From positions 186,001 through 250,000 of the forward strand of contig NW_006768800.1 in assembly GCF_000204055.1 (NCBI RefSeq): 64,000 nucleotides of DNA, given 5' to 3'. Positions within the stretch are counted from its first letter, which is position 1, and each line of letters opens with the position of its first letter. Shown piece by piece: positions 1 to 11,122 of the stretch. A model generated the notes under the pieces. The model saw nothing but the letters and a program-made list of their open reading frames with translations. It was not told the origin of the DNA and searched no databases. The translations under genes and the position numbers were made by a program. Source of the DNA: Melampsora larici-populina 98AG31. Lineage: Eukaryota > Basidiomycota > Pucciniomycetes > Pucciniales > Melampsoraceae.

Positions 1-140
1 TTTAGTAGATCCAAATAAGTTTCAGTCAATCAATCATACCATTTGCATCAAATTTTCAAACTTTATATAAATCAATATCAATTGTTGAAGAAAACATTAA
101 TGAAGTTGTCTACATAGTTAAGTGAAGATCAAATTGTACG

Positions 141-2250
141 TCAAGTTTTGGATTTCTTTGTATTCTTTTTGGTTTTTTCAAGTTGATTTTGACTCTTCCT
201 TTTTCCATTATTAATTTGAATAGACTTATTAAGATCATTTAAAAGGTCATTTAAAATTAACTTTTCTCCTAATCTAACTTTAATAGATTTTAATTTTCTT
301 CTTGATAAACTTTGATCTTTTAATAAATCTTGATCATTCTGATTTTGGACCAAAAAATACAAGTTGAAATTAATTTCTGCTCAAAGAGTGAGCAAAAAGT
401 TTGGTAAACACTCACTTGAATTGTAGTTGAATATTGATTCAATCGATTTGAAAGAATTTGAATTGCAAGTTGAGCAATAGGTTCTGACATAGCAGGTTTA
501 GGTACTTTTCCTTTAGATTTCCATGTTTGAAATTCTTCCTCTGTTGATAAGAGAATTCGTAGCATAATGACTAGTTCATCAGGTAAAATTTCTTTTGGTT
601 CACGTTGACTTTTTGTAGGAAGCATAAAAATTCTAGGAAATATTCCAACATCAGACCATGAGGAAAATTGTAAGGAGAATTTGATTTTGATTTGAAGACT
701 CACTCATCTATATCGCTCACTTCTAGTGCCCACTTGGCTCTAGATTTCAGTTCGTCTAGGGTATTTTGGTTTTGAGGGTCAGAAGGATGGAGACTTTCGG
801 CAGCGAGTCGTATACAAAGTTCGAGAGAGACCTCAGCAAGATCAAATGGGTTTTCGTCATCTACATGTCCGTATCGTCTCAAGAGATCTGCGTTTGGTGG
901 ATCAGCATATGTGTTATACTTTACCAAAGAATCCCGCCGGGAAAAGGCTAAATGAGTCAGACTTCGAGATAGTTTGAGGATTGACAGAGGCATCATCAGA
1001 CGCACTATTTGTTCTCCTTTTCTGATAGATTTGGTAGTTGTCATATTCAGTGTAGTAGGCTCGTAGAACAACTTGGCCTGTTCAAAACAATAGAAGGTGG
1101 ATGAGAAGTTTTATCGGGTGAAATAGTTTCCATACAAACTCAGCTTATAAGTAGGTGGAGAAAGAGATTGAGATAGACTGACGTTTTCACAACCTGACTT
1201 TGCATTAAGGATATCTGCTAATGGTACCATTGCTACACCTTCTGAAGTATTCAATCCCACTTCTTCTTCAATTATACCAGTTGATGAAGCACTGGCTGCA
1301 GTCATTGAGATATCACCATTCTCGTCTTGATCCTCTATTGACTTATCATCATCTACCTCCTCCTCTTCATCATGATTATCGGTTTCAGGTACCACATCGA
1401 CTTCAAAAGATCTAGAAAGGGCCAAAGACCCCATAAGATGATAAATTTGAAGACCATAGAAATCATCCCATGTCCAAACTTTCCCTTGATTTGAAGTAGG
1501 GATCGGAAAAAGGTCTGATCGACTACGGATTAGTGGGGCTACTAGTTGATGGTAATCAGCTTCGGCTTCTTCTCTACCAATCGTTTCTATCTGACCAATC
1601 GATTAACGTTTACAACAATCAAGAGTAGGGATGTTAAACACGTCAATTTTCGTGTTTACGTCCAAGATTTGGAAGCTTATGCTGAGTAAGTCATCGAATG
1701 GATTACTTGCCAAGGACCGTTGAGGCTTGAAGCTCTTTCAACTCGTCATCCGACCAAAACATCAAGGTATCAAACTCTGTCGGCCTGGATAAAAAAGGCG
1801 AGATAAAAGTTGATGATGAGCGATCGCGATCTTTGAAAAACGGCGATCAATCAAGAAGACCGCTGATGGATAAATAGAAGTCAAGACTCACATCATTTCA
1901 AAGTATGGCCTCCATGACATATGAGAAGGTACAGATTGATCGTATCCCCGAGCGCGCTCCCACATCATAGTCATCAAAAGTGGTATCCAATTCCTGGAAA
2001 TTTTCTCCGCGTCTGATGTGCCTAGTTTACTTAAGAAATCTGATGTTCCAATCGTTAATAAAGGTGAATTTGAAACGGGTGGTCGAGGTATTGAAAAAAG
2101 TATGGTGCCAGCTTCGATATCTTCAGTAGCAATTAGACCATGACCTTGATGACCAAAATGATGAATTGAGATAGATGGATGCTGAATCACTCCACGATCT
2201 TTGAGCCAATGATTGAAAGCTTCAATTCTGGTCTCGCTCGAAGAGTTCAT
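141..2250 (-). CDS. SET-domain protein lysine methyltransferase, SETD6/RKM4 type
   Basis: Six exons on the minus strand (2250-1892, 1784-1707, 1573-1183, 1077-704, 632-416, 338-141) join into 538 codons plus stop with all phases consistent. The ATG at 2250 starts just before the conserved region; an upstream in-frame ATG would add a poorly conserved leader. The SET core shows MVPLADILNA, then NAKSGCENAKLFYEP across the third intron, then GEQIVRL and NTYADPPNADLLRRYGHV, the usual Asn/Tyr cofactor and lysine-channel motifs of the split-SET SETD6 group. The C-terminal Rubisco-LSMT-like region includes KVRLGEKLIL and ends in a lysine-rich tail. In yeast, Rkm4 methylates a ribosomal protein of the large subunit; the substrate here is inferred only. 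An acidic insert (about 30 residues of Glu/Asp) lies within the SET domain, as in relatives. No lesion is seen. Confidence 0.88.
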
Positions 2251-3087
2251 GGTATCGTCGTCTTGATAAAAATTCTTTCGAATCCAAAAGCGCAATGAGA
2301 AGCAAGCAGCGAAACTCTGTAAAACTCTGAAAAAGTTGATTGCAAGAAAAATAGTCCTATGTATACAGACATACAGGCTTTGTGGGTTGACACCTTGATT
2401 ATGGTTGGGACAACACTTAACCATCATCTTATGCTGAGCTATAATCACAACTATCGATGAACACCTGATAGAGGTGTTCATAATCATGCCCCAGCGAGCA
2501 AGAACAGGAAGATGTTAAATTCTGGACGGACAAAGTGCATGTCTTTTCACTCCCAAGCCTCCCATTGATGTGATTGACCACATAGAGTCTAGAGAAGAAC
2601 ATCAGGTGTCAGTTAAGCTTAGAAATGAGCTGACTGCGCTGAGTCCATACATATGCTTTCATTTTTACACTTTTGATGGGTGGAACTTGGACGGCCAATT
2701 CAAGGGTGAACATTTTGAAATGGGAGCCATAGAGGTTATCGTCGTGTGCTTTGGTTGGAAAATGTCAATGTGACTCTGAACTAAAAATTCACTTCTATAT
2801 GTAAAGGCTCTTGTACCAATCCGGCACAACCGTTCATCAACTTGGTTTCAATGAAAGAAAGATTCTTCAGCCCTTGAAGGCTGAATTCACAATTGACTTT
2901 GCAAGACAAAAAGATTCCTTCATCGTCGTATTGGAGCTTATTGGAGGACAACCCACGAAGATAAAAGGCTAAGAGTGCACTTCTCACCAGCTCCCTCACT
3001 CCCGATCATATCCTGCTTCACATTCCTCAAGCGTCATCAACCACTTCATCACTATTGTCACCGTTCTTTCTTGTTTTTCTAACCACC

Positions 3088-3808
3088 ATGTTTCACCAGT
3101 CTTTTCTTAAAATTGCTGTCCTGATATCTACCATTTGTTTCAGCACACTCATCGTCTCTTCCTTGAAATGCACCGGTGGATGGACACAAGGAATAGAAGG
3201 TGAAAACATAAGTTTCGCTAGTATGTTGAGCCTTCTTTCCCCCTGATAACTTTTTCGAGAATCACCATTAACATTGTCTGAAATGTGTCTCTTCAAAGCT
3301 TGCCAGGTTGGTAAAACTCAGGACACCGAATACAATTGCCTAGACAACACCTGTCGCAACGGTGGTAAGTATTTTTGACTAACTAAACTCACTTTCTGAT
3401 CTTGAATCATCGCAAGAAAGCTAACTTTTGCCTATTGATTTTGATGATTGTGAACCTAGTTGACAGATACGTTCAAATGCATCATTGTTTATTGAACAAA
3501 TCCGTGAACCGTAAAGAAACCGATCAGAAATGTAAAATGTATAACTGGGACGCTACAATCAACCAATTCTGTGCGTAGACATTTTTCGACTATCCCTTTT
3601 CCCTTGAATTCCTTCTGACCTTTGTTTGATTTGAAATCCGCATTCAATTCCTCAGCTTGCACCACTTTCCAAGATCAAGTGTATTCTTGCAATATGAAAT
3701 TCGACGATCTCACTCCCATAAGTCAGTCCATTTCGAAACATTCTAGGGAAGCTTACATCATTGACGAGACAAAAATGCCATTCAGCTTGTCAGACTTGCT
3801 TCGCATAG
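3088..3808 (+). CDS. Secreted ten-cysteine protein, tandem copy 1 (effector candidate)
   Basis: Five exons (3088-3220, 3299-3364, 3460-3570, 3656-3721, 3786-3808) give 132 residues plus stop. Every intron is phase 1. The N-terminus (MFHQSFLKIAVLISTICF, then a small-residue stretch near residue 25) is a clear signal peptide, so the product should be secreted. The mature part has ten cysteines spaced C-x17-C-x11-C-x4-C-x12-C-x14-C-x13-C-x9-C-x11-C-x2-C, enough for five disulfides. The last exon is only 23 nt and supplies the final CxxC pair; reading through intron 4 instead gives an unrelated tail, and the tiny exon is preferred because all paralogs have it. I do not recognise the family. Small size, signal peptide, cysteine richness and tandem copying suggest a rust effector candidate; function is unknown. 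Confidence 0.8.
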
Positions 3809-4757
3809 TCATGCGGGTGTTCGATGATTGTGTTTGACTCTCAGACCGCCATACCAAGGCGTGATTTGAAAGTGACATAAAACAGGAATTTCTACTCTCT
3901 CTTTCAAGTAATTTGCTCTGGATTCAAACTTGATCTTGATTTCTTCATGTCTGCCCTTAGCTTTGACCTAAGTAATAACCCATTGGTCACCCACTTTGTC
4001 ATTTTACCAAACAGCGCACCTTCATAGAAGTAACTTTGCTTATTTTAGATCAAGACAACCTGCAGAGCGCAAAATTCATCCTTGAACCTTGCCAGTCTGA
4101 GTTGGTGAGAAGTGAAAATTTGTTTTCGATTTGCTCGATTTGCTCAAGAATTGCCTTCATCATGATGTTGCATCCCTTGAAGAACCTGGAAAGTGACCTG
4201 CTGCTATGCAAGAATCAGCTGTTTGGGCATTTAGAAAACTTGTTTCCAAATCTTTATTGACTCTTAGGGTTGGGCGAGATGCAAAATACAGACCCTTGTT
4301 GACCGACAGGACATAATTTCTGATTGACTCGTAGTGTGGAAAATGTGGCTGATCGACGACTTCTCCCAATCTCTGAGCCGCCGACGTTATCTGTGTGCGT
4401 TGGTTGAAAAATACCAATGTGAATCTGAACACCAGGCTCTCCTGCATGCAGCACACATACGAACACGTATAAATATCCGGCACAATCCATCATCACGTTG
4501 AGGTTGAAGCAGAAGAGTTTTTACACACGCCCTTGAAGGCTGAATACACAATTGAATTCCCCGCAAGATAAGATCTGATAAGACCTGATGTGTACTTTTC
4601 CGTTTTTTGGCTGGGTATGATGCATCGAGAATTTTCCACGAGAAAATCATGCATATATCACCTTCTTCCTGTCCCGAATATATGTTGGTTCACTTTCCTG
4701 AATTGTGATCGACTTCTTCCTCACCACCGTCAAATTATTTTTCGTGCTTTCCTCACC

Positions 4758-5484
4758 ATGATTTTCTTCCAGTCTTTTTTCAGCATCGCTGTGCTGTTCT
4801 CTATCGTATGTCTCAGCGGACTCGTCGAGTGCTCTTTGCCTTGCCGCGGGGGCTTCTCAAAAGGAGTAAAAGGGATAAACAAAGGGTACGCTAGTAGGTT
4901 GGCCTTTATCAGTCTTGATCATTCACCGAGGACTTTGAATGGAATTTACCAAACGTGTATCTTTTTTCAAAGGTTGCCAGCCTGATGGGGATGCAGCTCC
5001 ATACAACTGCGAAGACAACAGCTGTACCAATGGGGGTTGGTGTCTTTCACCAAATAACGTCGCTGTGAGATTATTGAGTCTCATAAGAAAACTGACGAAT
5101 GCATATCAACTTTGATGGATGTGAAACTAGGTAATAGATGGGTCAAAATGTCGAAATGTGTACTATCTAACTTCAACTGGCCCGGTCAAAGTGAGCAACA
5201 ATGCGTGAAATACAAGTGGGTAGACTCTATGAGCCGGTTCAGTGCGTAACAACTTCTCAACCATCCAATTTCTCTTGACCTAAATAAAACTTTTGTTTAC
5301 TTTGAAATCTGGATCAATTTGCTTAGCTTGTAGAAACAACGGGGGTAAGGTGTATTTCTGCGATGTGACACCAGAGGAAATCCAAGCCATAAGTCAGTTC
5401 ACTTCAAAGCAGGCAAGTTTATATACCGAATCGTTGACAAGAGAATACAATTGCCTTTCAGGTTGTGATACTTGCTATGTATAG
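4758..5484 (+). CDS. Secreted ten-cysteine protein, tandem copy 2 (effector candidate)
   Basis: Exons 4758-4893, 4973-5035, 5131-5241, 5327-5392 and 5462-5484 give 132 residues, the same length as its neighbours, with all introns in phase 1. The signal peptide begins MIFFQSFFSIAVLFSIVCL. Cysteine spacing is C-x17-C-x10-C-x4-C-x12-C-x14-C-x13-C-x9-C-x11-C-x2-C. The third exon starts NRWVKMSKCVL and contains QQCVKYKW, motifs shared with copy 3; the fourth exon starts CRNNGGKVYFC. The donor of intron 3 is GTGCGT in all three tandem copies, which helps fix the model. Copies 2 and 3 resemble each other more than either resembles copy 1. No break is seen. The function is unknown; extracellular location is inferred from the signal peptide. 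Confidence 0.8.
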
Positions 5485-6074
5485 TTCCTGGGAGGTACCC
5501 AATGATTGTTTTTCAACAACCCTCATTTCCACATACCAAGGCCTGACCTCAAATTGATACAAACCCAGAATTTGTATTTTGTAACGGTACAAACACCTGT
5601 CTTTCGCGCCGTTATCTTTCGAGTCTTTGACTTGAGTTACAAATCAACTGTTATGTGTGACCCATTCAGAAGCAAGCTACAACATGTACATTGGGAACTT
5701 CCTTGAAACGTGGTCAGTCTGTTGCAAGAGAGAATCGTTGTACACTCTGCTGGACTTCCTCAAGAATTCTTTTGATCATAAGTCTGGACCACTCTCGCGA
5801 GGAGCGAGTTGACGTAGTCAAGTTTGGCACCACTCTCAGGTCTTAGGAGCTGAAATTCTACTATGCAAGAATTGATTGGTAGGGGCTTTGAGCCAAAACC
5901 ACGAGCTCGTATATGGTATCTCCACGTCCTAGATGGGAATAAATGTCAACTCCATAAGACGTTTTTTGTGCCACGTCGCCAATGTCTGTTTACTGCCCTC
6001 GCATTGCAATATCAACATGACCATTCAGATAACATGGGTATGTACACCAGTTTTCTTGAAGCCTTTTTTATGTA

Positions 6075-6265
6075 GATATTATGCGCGTAGCCATCTTGCC
6101 AACGATTCCGTTCCCCTGGACTTCAGACTTTTGTTGACTTTGAGCTACAGAGCAAATACCTCATCAAGTGTATTCCTGTGATATGGCACCAAAGCGACTC
6201 ACACCCATCGATAAGTCATCCCAATGCAGAACATCCTAAGAAGATTGCATCATTAACGAGATGAT
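6075..6265 (+). pseudogene. Relict of intron 3, exon 4 and intron 4 of another ten-cysteine paralog
   Basis: The stretch aligns by eye with intron 3 and exon 4 of the tandem genes. A TGCGCGTAG site stands where the others have the GTGCGT donor, and CAAGTGTATTCCTGTGATAT matches the CAAGTGTATTCTTGCAATAT of copy 1 exon 4. It continues into the CATCATTGACGAG-like intron 4 sequence. The first cysteine codon of exon 4 is lost, and I find no matching exons 1-3 directly upstream. It looks like the remains of a further tandem copy between copies 2 and 3. Confidence 0.55.
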
Positions 6266-6647
6266 AACAATTTAGCCACCTATAGAGGCTCCCCTACGAC
6301 CTCGGTACAACCCTTCATCACCTTCGGTTCGAGAAAGGAGGAATTGGTACGGCTTTGAAGGCTGAATCAGCAATTGAATGCCCCACAAGACGGGAGGATT
6401 CCTTGATGTTTGTTTATTGAGCCTTGGCTGTGTACACATACTACATACAATCGAGAATTTGCCAGCCAAGGGGACAGCCTCATACACCGACACCAAGAAA
6501 TACGTACAACGAGAAAATCTTCCACATCTCACCAGCTCCCCCGCTTCCGATTATATCTTGCTTTCAACGCACAATCCTCAAATATCAGATTCAGCGACTA
6601 CTTCCTCAGTACAGTCACTGTTCTGATTTCGTGTTGTCCTCACCATC

Positions 6648-7364
6648 ATGTTTCACCAGTCTTTTTTCAAAATCGCTATGCTATTCTCTATCTTGTGTTT
6701 CAGCGCACTCGTTGAATCCTCCTTGTATTGCCGCGGTCGCTTCTCAAAAGGAGCAAAAACAGGGGAACACAAGGGTAAAGCTGGTATGTTGACCTTTATT
6801 CTTGTCCGACAACTTTGAATGAGATTTATCAAGCGTGTGTCTTTTTTTCAAAGCTTGCGGAACTTCTCATGACAATACCATATACTACTGCGACGATGAC
6901 GGCTGCACCAACGGGGGTAGGTTATATTTAATCAAATAAAATCAATTCCAGATGATGGATTGTCACAAGAAAACTGAGCAATGCATGCCAAATTTATGTG
7001 ATATATAATCAGGTCATAGATGGGTGAAGATGGATCACTGTGTACTGGCTCACTCCAATTGGAACGGGACGAGCACTCAACAATGCGTGGAATACAAATG
7101 GGACGATAATCACCACCGATTCTGTGCGTCGCAAGTTTTCAACCATCTATTTCCCCTTGAGTGACTTTGGGCTGTTGTTTACTTGGAAATGCGACTTAAT
7201 TTGCTCAGCTTGTACCAATCACGGGGGTGTTACGTATCACTGCAAGATGAACATACACCAAATCCAACCCATAAGTAAGTTCACTCGGAACGTCTTAGGA
7301 AGCCTATATACATTGTTGACGAAAAAACAATTGGATTTTAGTTTGTAGTTGCTATGAGTCATGA
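6648..7364 (+). CDS. Secreted ten-cysteine protein, tandem copy 3 (effector candidate)
   Basis: Exons 6648-6783, 6854-6916, 7013-7123, 7209-7274 and 7342-7364 give 132 residues with all introns phase 1. The signal peptide begins MFHQSFFKIAMLFSILCF, almost the same as copy 1. Cysteine spacing is C-x18-C-x10-C-x4-C-x12-C-x14-C-x13-C-x9-C-x11-C-x1-C; the last pair is CSC instead of CxxC because the 23-nt terminal exon has shifted its codons while keeping its length. Exon 3 contains HRWVKMDHCVL and QQCVEYKWDD, as in copy 2. The 5' flank resembles that of copy 1 (CTCACCAGCTCCC about 120 bp upstream of each ATG). Extracellular and effector-like by inference; not recognised as a named family. Confidence 0.8.
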
Positions 7365-8029
7365 GATTTTTACACTGGACCTTTTATTTACACTCAATAT
7401 GGAGAACTTTGATTCAGTGAAAAAGTCAACATGAAGGGGTGCAGATTAGAATTTTGCACTGAATCTCGCCCAAATCCTAATGTGCAAAGAAGTCATGTGT
7501 GAATCCATGAGTGTAAAATTGTAAACACATGTTCCAAAGTTGAACTTTTGCACTTGATATTCTCACACTCGATATGGAGTGTCAAAACAACAAGGGCAAA
7601 AATCACTTTTGAGTGGCAAAATGCTACTTTTGCACTCAAACGCCTTACACACAATATGCAGTGCAAAGGGCTGGAGTGCTAAATTTGAAAACACTACCCC
7701 AGAAATACAATTTTACTCATCGCTTGACTCAGCCAAAAATAACAAGGTTAAAAATTAATGTTGAGATTTGTATCAAGTTACTTGATTCTTATCATGTTAC
7801 TTACCCTCTCCGCTTTGTTGAGTTCTCTCTCATTCTCACAGTAAGTCCCCACTCAGCACGGAATGGTTTCCACCACTTGATTGGCCACCGTTTTCATCAA
7901 GGCTCCCTGAGACTCACAACACATGAGACAGATAACAAGAAAAGAAAAAACAGAGCAGGAAGAAAATGTTGATGACTCCTGTGCTTACCCTTGTAATGAT
8001 GATCATCACTATATAATCTTTAACCACTA

Positions 8030-8359
8030 CTAAAAATTCACAACTTTTTTCTTCTTCCCTCTAGCCTTGACCTTCTTCTTGGGTACAATATGATCATCTT
8101 CTTTAACTTCCACCGTGATTTTCTTGGTTTTCCTAGTTGTTGGTTTATGAGGCAGTGATTTCATAGGGCTGGAATCTGGGGAGGCTTGCTTTATGATAAG
8201 GTGCAGGGTCAGGGGGTCATTAGGTGGTTGAGTTTCCTCGGCTTTGGGTTGGGATACCTCAATAGTATCCAACATGTTGTAGTTGCTGCGCATTGGAGTA
8301 AGTTCCCCCCCAAGCTCCATAAGCATCTTGATGAAGGAAGATTCAATGTCCATTAGCAA
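8030..8359 (-). CDS. Hypothetical basic protein inside an inverted-repeat element
   Basis: A 109-residue open frame lies between the inverted repeats at 7.5 and 9.2 kb. The N-terminal half is unremarkable (ESSFIKMLMELGGEL). The C-terminal third is strongly basic and ends in runs such as KKKVKARGKKKKVVNF, which could be a nuclear-localisation or nucleic-acid-binding tail. I do not recognise a domain. It may be a fragment of a larger element-encoded gene with introns, or a chance ORF; position inside a repeat favours an element origin. Confidence 0.3.
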   Translation of the reverse strand: MLMDIESSFIKMLMELGGELTPMRSNYNMLDTIEVSQPKAEETQPPNDPLTLHLIIKQASPDSSPMKSLPHKPTTRKTKKITVEVKEDDHIVPKKKVKARGKKKKVVNF

Positions 8360-8934
8360 TTCTCAATCTAAAATATCAACAGGTGACATGACTTACAATC
8401 AGATTGATCAAATACACATGAATTTTCTCCTTGTGTTAAGGCACAAGATTGTTTTCCCTGTTTGGAAGATTGTCACCACCACAATCACTGATTAAAGCAG
8501 GACCTAAGAATCAAATAGCAAATACTGGTCAATAAAGATAATTTGGGAAATTATGGAATGAATATACAAAATGAAAAGCTAAATACTTACATGAAGATGT
8601 AAAGGCCTCCTTTGCCTGACTACAGATGGTTGTGGTATTTTGAGATATTAGGTTGTGTTTGGCAATGATGGAAGGTTTTACACAGTCTTTGCAGCAGAGT
8701 GGGCTGAGGAAGGGCTGCCAATTGGAACCTTTGGTAATGCAGTAGCCATTGCCAATCAACAATTTGGTGAGGTTTGGTGTAGTGCAAATCTAAACTCTGA
8801 GAGGGTCTTAACATGTATATTGACATTCCAGATGTTTACATCCAAGTTTGAGTGTAAACTGTTTTGAGAGTGAGATTAGAATTTGGGGGCTCATACAGAT
8901 TTCTGCCCCGTAGTTTTTTACACTTGTTATGGTA

Positions 8935-9144
8935 CAGCCATTCCAATATTTCTTGTTGCTCCGTTTTGAAAAAGAAAAAGTGAAACTTGGTGGAACTCAA
9001 GTTTTTACTCAATAAAACTTTGAAGTTGGCTGTAATTCAAGGAAATACAGCCAATTTTCAGGTTTTAACTGGTTAAAACTTAGGTTTCAAGGTCATAAAC
9101 TTTTTCTTTTCAATAGTGTGCAACAAGCAATCTTGGAATGGCTG
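8935..9144. mobile_element. MITE with ~45-bp terminal inverted repeats
   Basis: The left end CAGCCATTCCAATATTTCTT (8935-8954) and the inverted right end (9125-9144) pair over about 45 bp with a few mismatches, continuing into GAAAAAGAAAAAGT-like sequence. The whole is about 210 bp with no ORF. A TA precedes the left end, but the right flank is CA, so a TA duplication is not proven. It sits inside the 7.5-9.3 kb element. Confidence 0.55.
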
Positions 9145-9260
9145 CATGTAAAAATTACAAGGCATAAATTTAACTTTGGCACATGTGTTTACAATTTTAC
9201 ACGCATGGCTATACACATGACTTCTTTGCACAGTAGGATTGAGGTGAGATTCAGTATGTA

Positions 9261-9859
9261 GGGGATTTCAAGTGTGATTTTCCTTGTGTATTTTCTAAAA
9301 ATTTAGGCAAGTTTTTTGCAAATAAATTGTCATAAAACCAATGTGTTTTTAATTCAAACACTTCAAAAGGTGTCCCACTTGACAAAAAATTATGCATGTT
9401 TTACAACAACAGCCTCAGGCAAGTTGTTATAGCATAAAAATATGTAGAAACCTTTAACTTGAAACCCCCTAGTAGTGATGCATTGACCTGGCCCACAAAA
9501 TCCGGGTTGATCCCGGGAATGGCACTGGGTGGACAGTGTGAAAATCTATTGACCCATTTGCTATATGTAGTTTCTGGCAGGGACTCAGCAACTGTCTCTG
9601 AACTGACCTCAGTCAAACCGGCATGACAAGGTGTGACCTGAAAAGAATTTAAAACCATAGTTTCTATCTTCTATTTTTTGTGTTCTGGTGCAAGAACCAA
9701 TTTCTTGTTGTCTTTGACAATGTATAAGGAAAGAATCCTGTTTATCTCAGTGACAACATGCATGCATGTACATTGGGAATTTCTTTTGAGAGAGAACCAT
9801 TGAACCCCATGCTTGAGTTCCTTAAGAAGTCTTTTGATTGTAGCACTGCAAACATCAGA
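9261..9859. other. Spacer, AT-rich, no gene recognised
   Basis: Only short open frames occur on both strands. The segment 9770-9860 resembles 5690-5790 downstream of secreted-protein copy 2 (both begin ACATTGGGAA and run into a TTCCTxAAGAA motif), so part of this is a shared repeat. Confidence 0.4.
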
Positions 9860-10452
9860 CAACTTTCCTTCAATTGGGGGGGGGGAAATTGTTGAAAGTA
9901 TGGTTAGCCATAAAGCATTGATCAACACATACCCAAGTGATAGCACCCACACTACATATGTGCAGCAGGATCGGTAAATTGGGAGCTATCATGTACATAC
10001 AGAGCTGCTCAGCTGTTGGCTCATCTGAATGAGTATATCATATGTAATACCTTCTGTAATTTTTTTCAGTTTGACCAAAGCATTTCAAGAATTGACTACA
10101 TACACTGACTCATAGCTTTTCTGTAATTTCATCAAGTGAACCTCATGTAACACCCTTTCTGTTACTATTGAATGGTGTCCAGAGTATTGCCTGAGTAGCT
10201 ATGGAGGTATATGTAGTCAATTTTTGGGAGGATTTTGTCAAAGTGGAAAAAGTTACATGATGTATTGCATGTGATTTATTTATTCATATGAGCAGGGAAC
10301 TGAGCAGACCCGTATGTACGTGATAGCTAACAACTTGCTCAGCTTGTTGCAGATATGTAATGTGGGTTTTATGGCTCAGGTGTGCAGTGATCAATACTTT
10401 ATGACCAATTATACTTCTAATAATTTTTCCCTGCTCAATTGAAGGGAAGTTG
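9860..10452. mobile_element. Long-TIR MITE family, copy A (593 bp)
   Basis: The ends CAACTTTCCTTCAATTG (9860-9876) and CAATTGAAGGGAAGTTG (10436-10452) begin inverted repeats of well over 100 bp that include CACCCACACTACATATGTGC. The element is alignable end to end with 55846-56435 (590 bp), including an internal GTTACATG...ATGTGATTTATTTATT block. There is no coding capacity. I could not find a convincing target-site duplication. Confidence 0.75.
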
Positions 10453-10459
10453 TTCAATA

Positions 10460-10621
10460 GCCGTGTTCAAACCAAACCCGGTTGACCCAAAAACCCAGTA
10501 CACCCAGTTGCATCTTTGGTGGTAACTTTGTGTATCTAGTGACAGCTCTTGACAGCTTCCAGCCAGAAAGTCAACCGGGTGTACCAGGTTTTTGTGCAAC
10601 CGGGTTTGGTTTGAACACGGC
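10460..10621. mobile_element. 162-bp MITE with TA target-site duplication (Tc1/mariner type)
   Basis: The left end GCCGTGTTCAAACCAAACCC and its reverse complement at the right end open inverted repeats of about 50 bp, leaving a short centre. TA flanks both sides (10458-10459 and 10622-10623), the hallmark of Tc1/mariner-class insertion. No ORF of its own is credible; the open frame crossing it is a by-product. Confidence 0.75.
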
Positions 10622-10623
10622 TA

Positions 10624-11122
10624 ATGTTTACAGTGTAGTTTTGCAACACTCCCAGATCATGGTCTTGCTTACAGCCAGATAACCAATCCCAAACACTCAT
10701 CTTCGTTACTACTTATTCATAATTGTGCTTTCTGTGAGTCATACTCCTCAAATAACCCTGTCCCTAGTGACAATGGGTAGCAATATTCACACAATACACC
10801 TTATGCCTGAAGATGAACTTATTAAAAAGGCAAGACTTCAAATTGAAGAATCCTTCATCAAACTCAAAAGTGCACATCGCTCGAAACCATTCAATTCTTA
10901 CAGTCACATGAGCCTCACAAAAAGAGTAAGACATAAAGAAAACATAACAATTCGATTCTATCTCTATAGTCGTGTTTTTGTATTTTTCTCTCTTCACATA
11001 CGGAGTCCATCTTTTGGTGCGTTCGGTCATCATTTGAAAAAAGGAGATACTAAAAAAATATGCCCGAGCCAAAAAGGACACTTGTCAAGGTGATGATCAT
11101 CATGATCTTGTTCTGGCTTCCT
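10624..11122. other. Spacer downstream of the oxidoreductase gene
   Basis: Open frames of about 100 codons overlap on both strands (10725-11093 and 10764-11081) but neither shows a recognisable motif, good splice context or family similarity that I can see. It probably holds the 3' end of the minus-strand gene that follows and nothing else. Confidence 0.35.

Larger units (their letters stand above)
2700..7364. repeat. Tandem segmental duplication carrying the secreted-protein genes
   Basis: Three units of roughly 1.7-1.9 kb follow each other. Each has an upstream block of about 300 bp, a five-exon gene, and a related downstream block. The upstream blocks share the core CCTTGAAGGCTGAATxCACAATTGA (2873-2897, 4531-4555; a variant at 6353-6376), and the sequence just before each gene is also alignable. 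Downstream blocks share ATACCAAGGC (3851, 5540) and CTATGCAAGAAT (4203, 5862). So promoter, gene and 3' flank were copied together. Intergenic stretches in this interval hold nothing else that I recognise. Confidence 0.75.
7455..9260. mobile_element. Region bounded by ~90-bp inverted repeats, probable old DNA transposon
   Basis: The segment 7455-7545 reappears inverted at 9168-9260, with shared blocks TGTGCAAAGAAGTCATGTGT and TGTAAAATTGTAAACACATG. The 1.6-kb interior contains a basic 109-residue ORF on the minus strand and a nested MITE. I cannot define exact ends or a target-site duplication, and no transposase motif is visible, so this may be a non-autonomous or decayed element. Confidence 0.5.

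Noticed and set aside
10725..11093. Overlapping ~100-codon frames on both strands
   Set aside because: Neither has a domain, signal peptide or supported splice sites.
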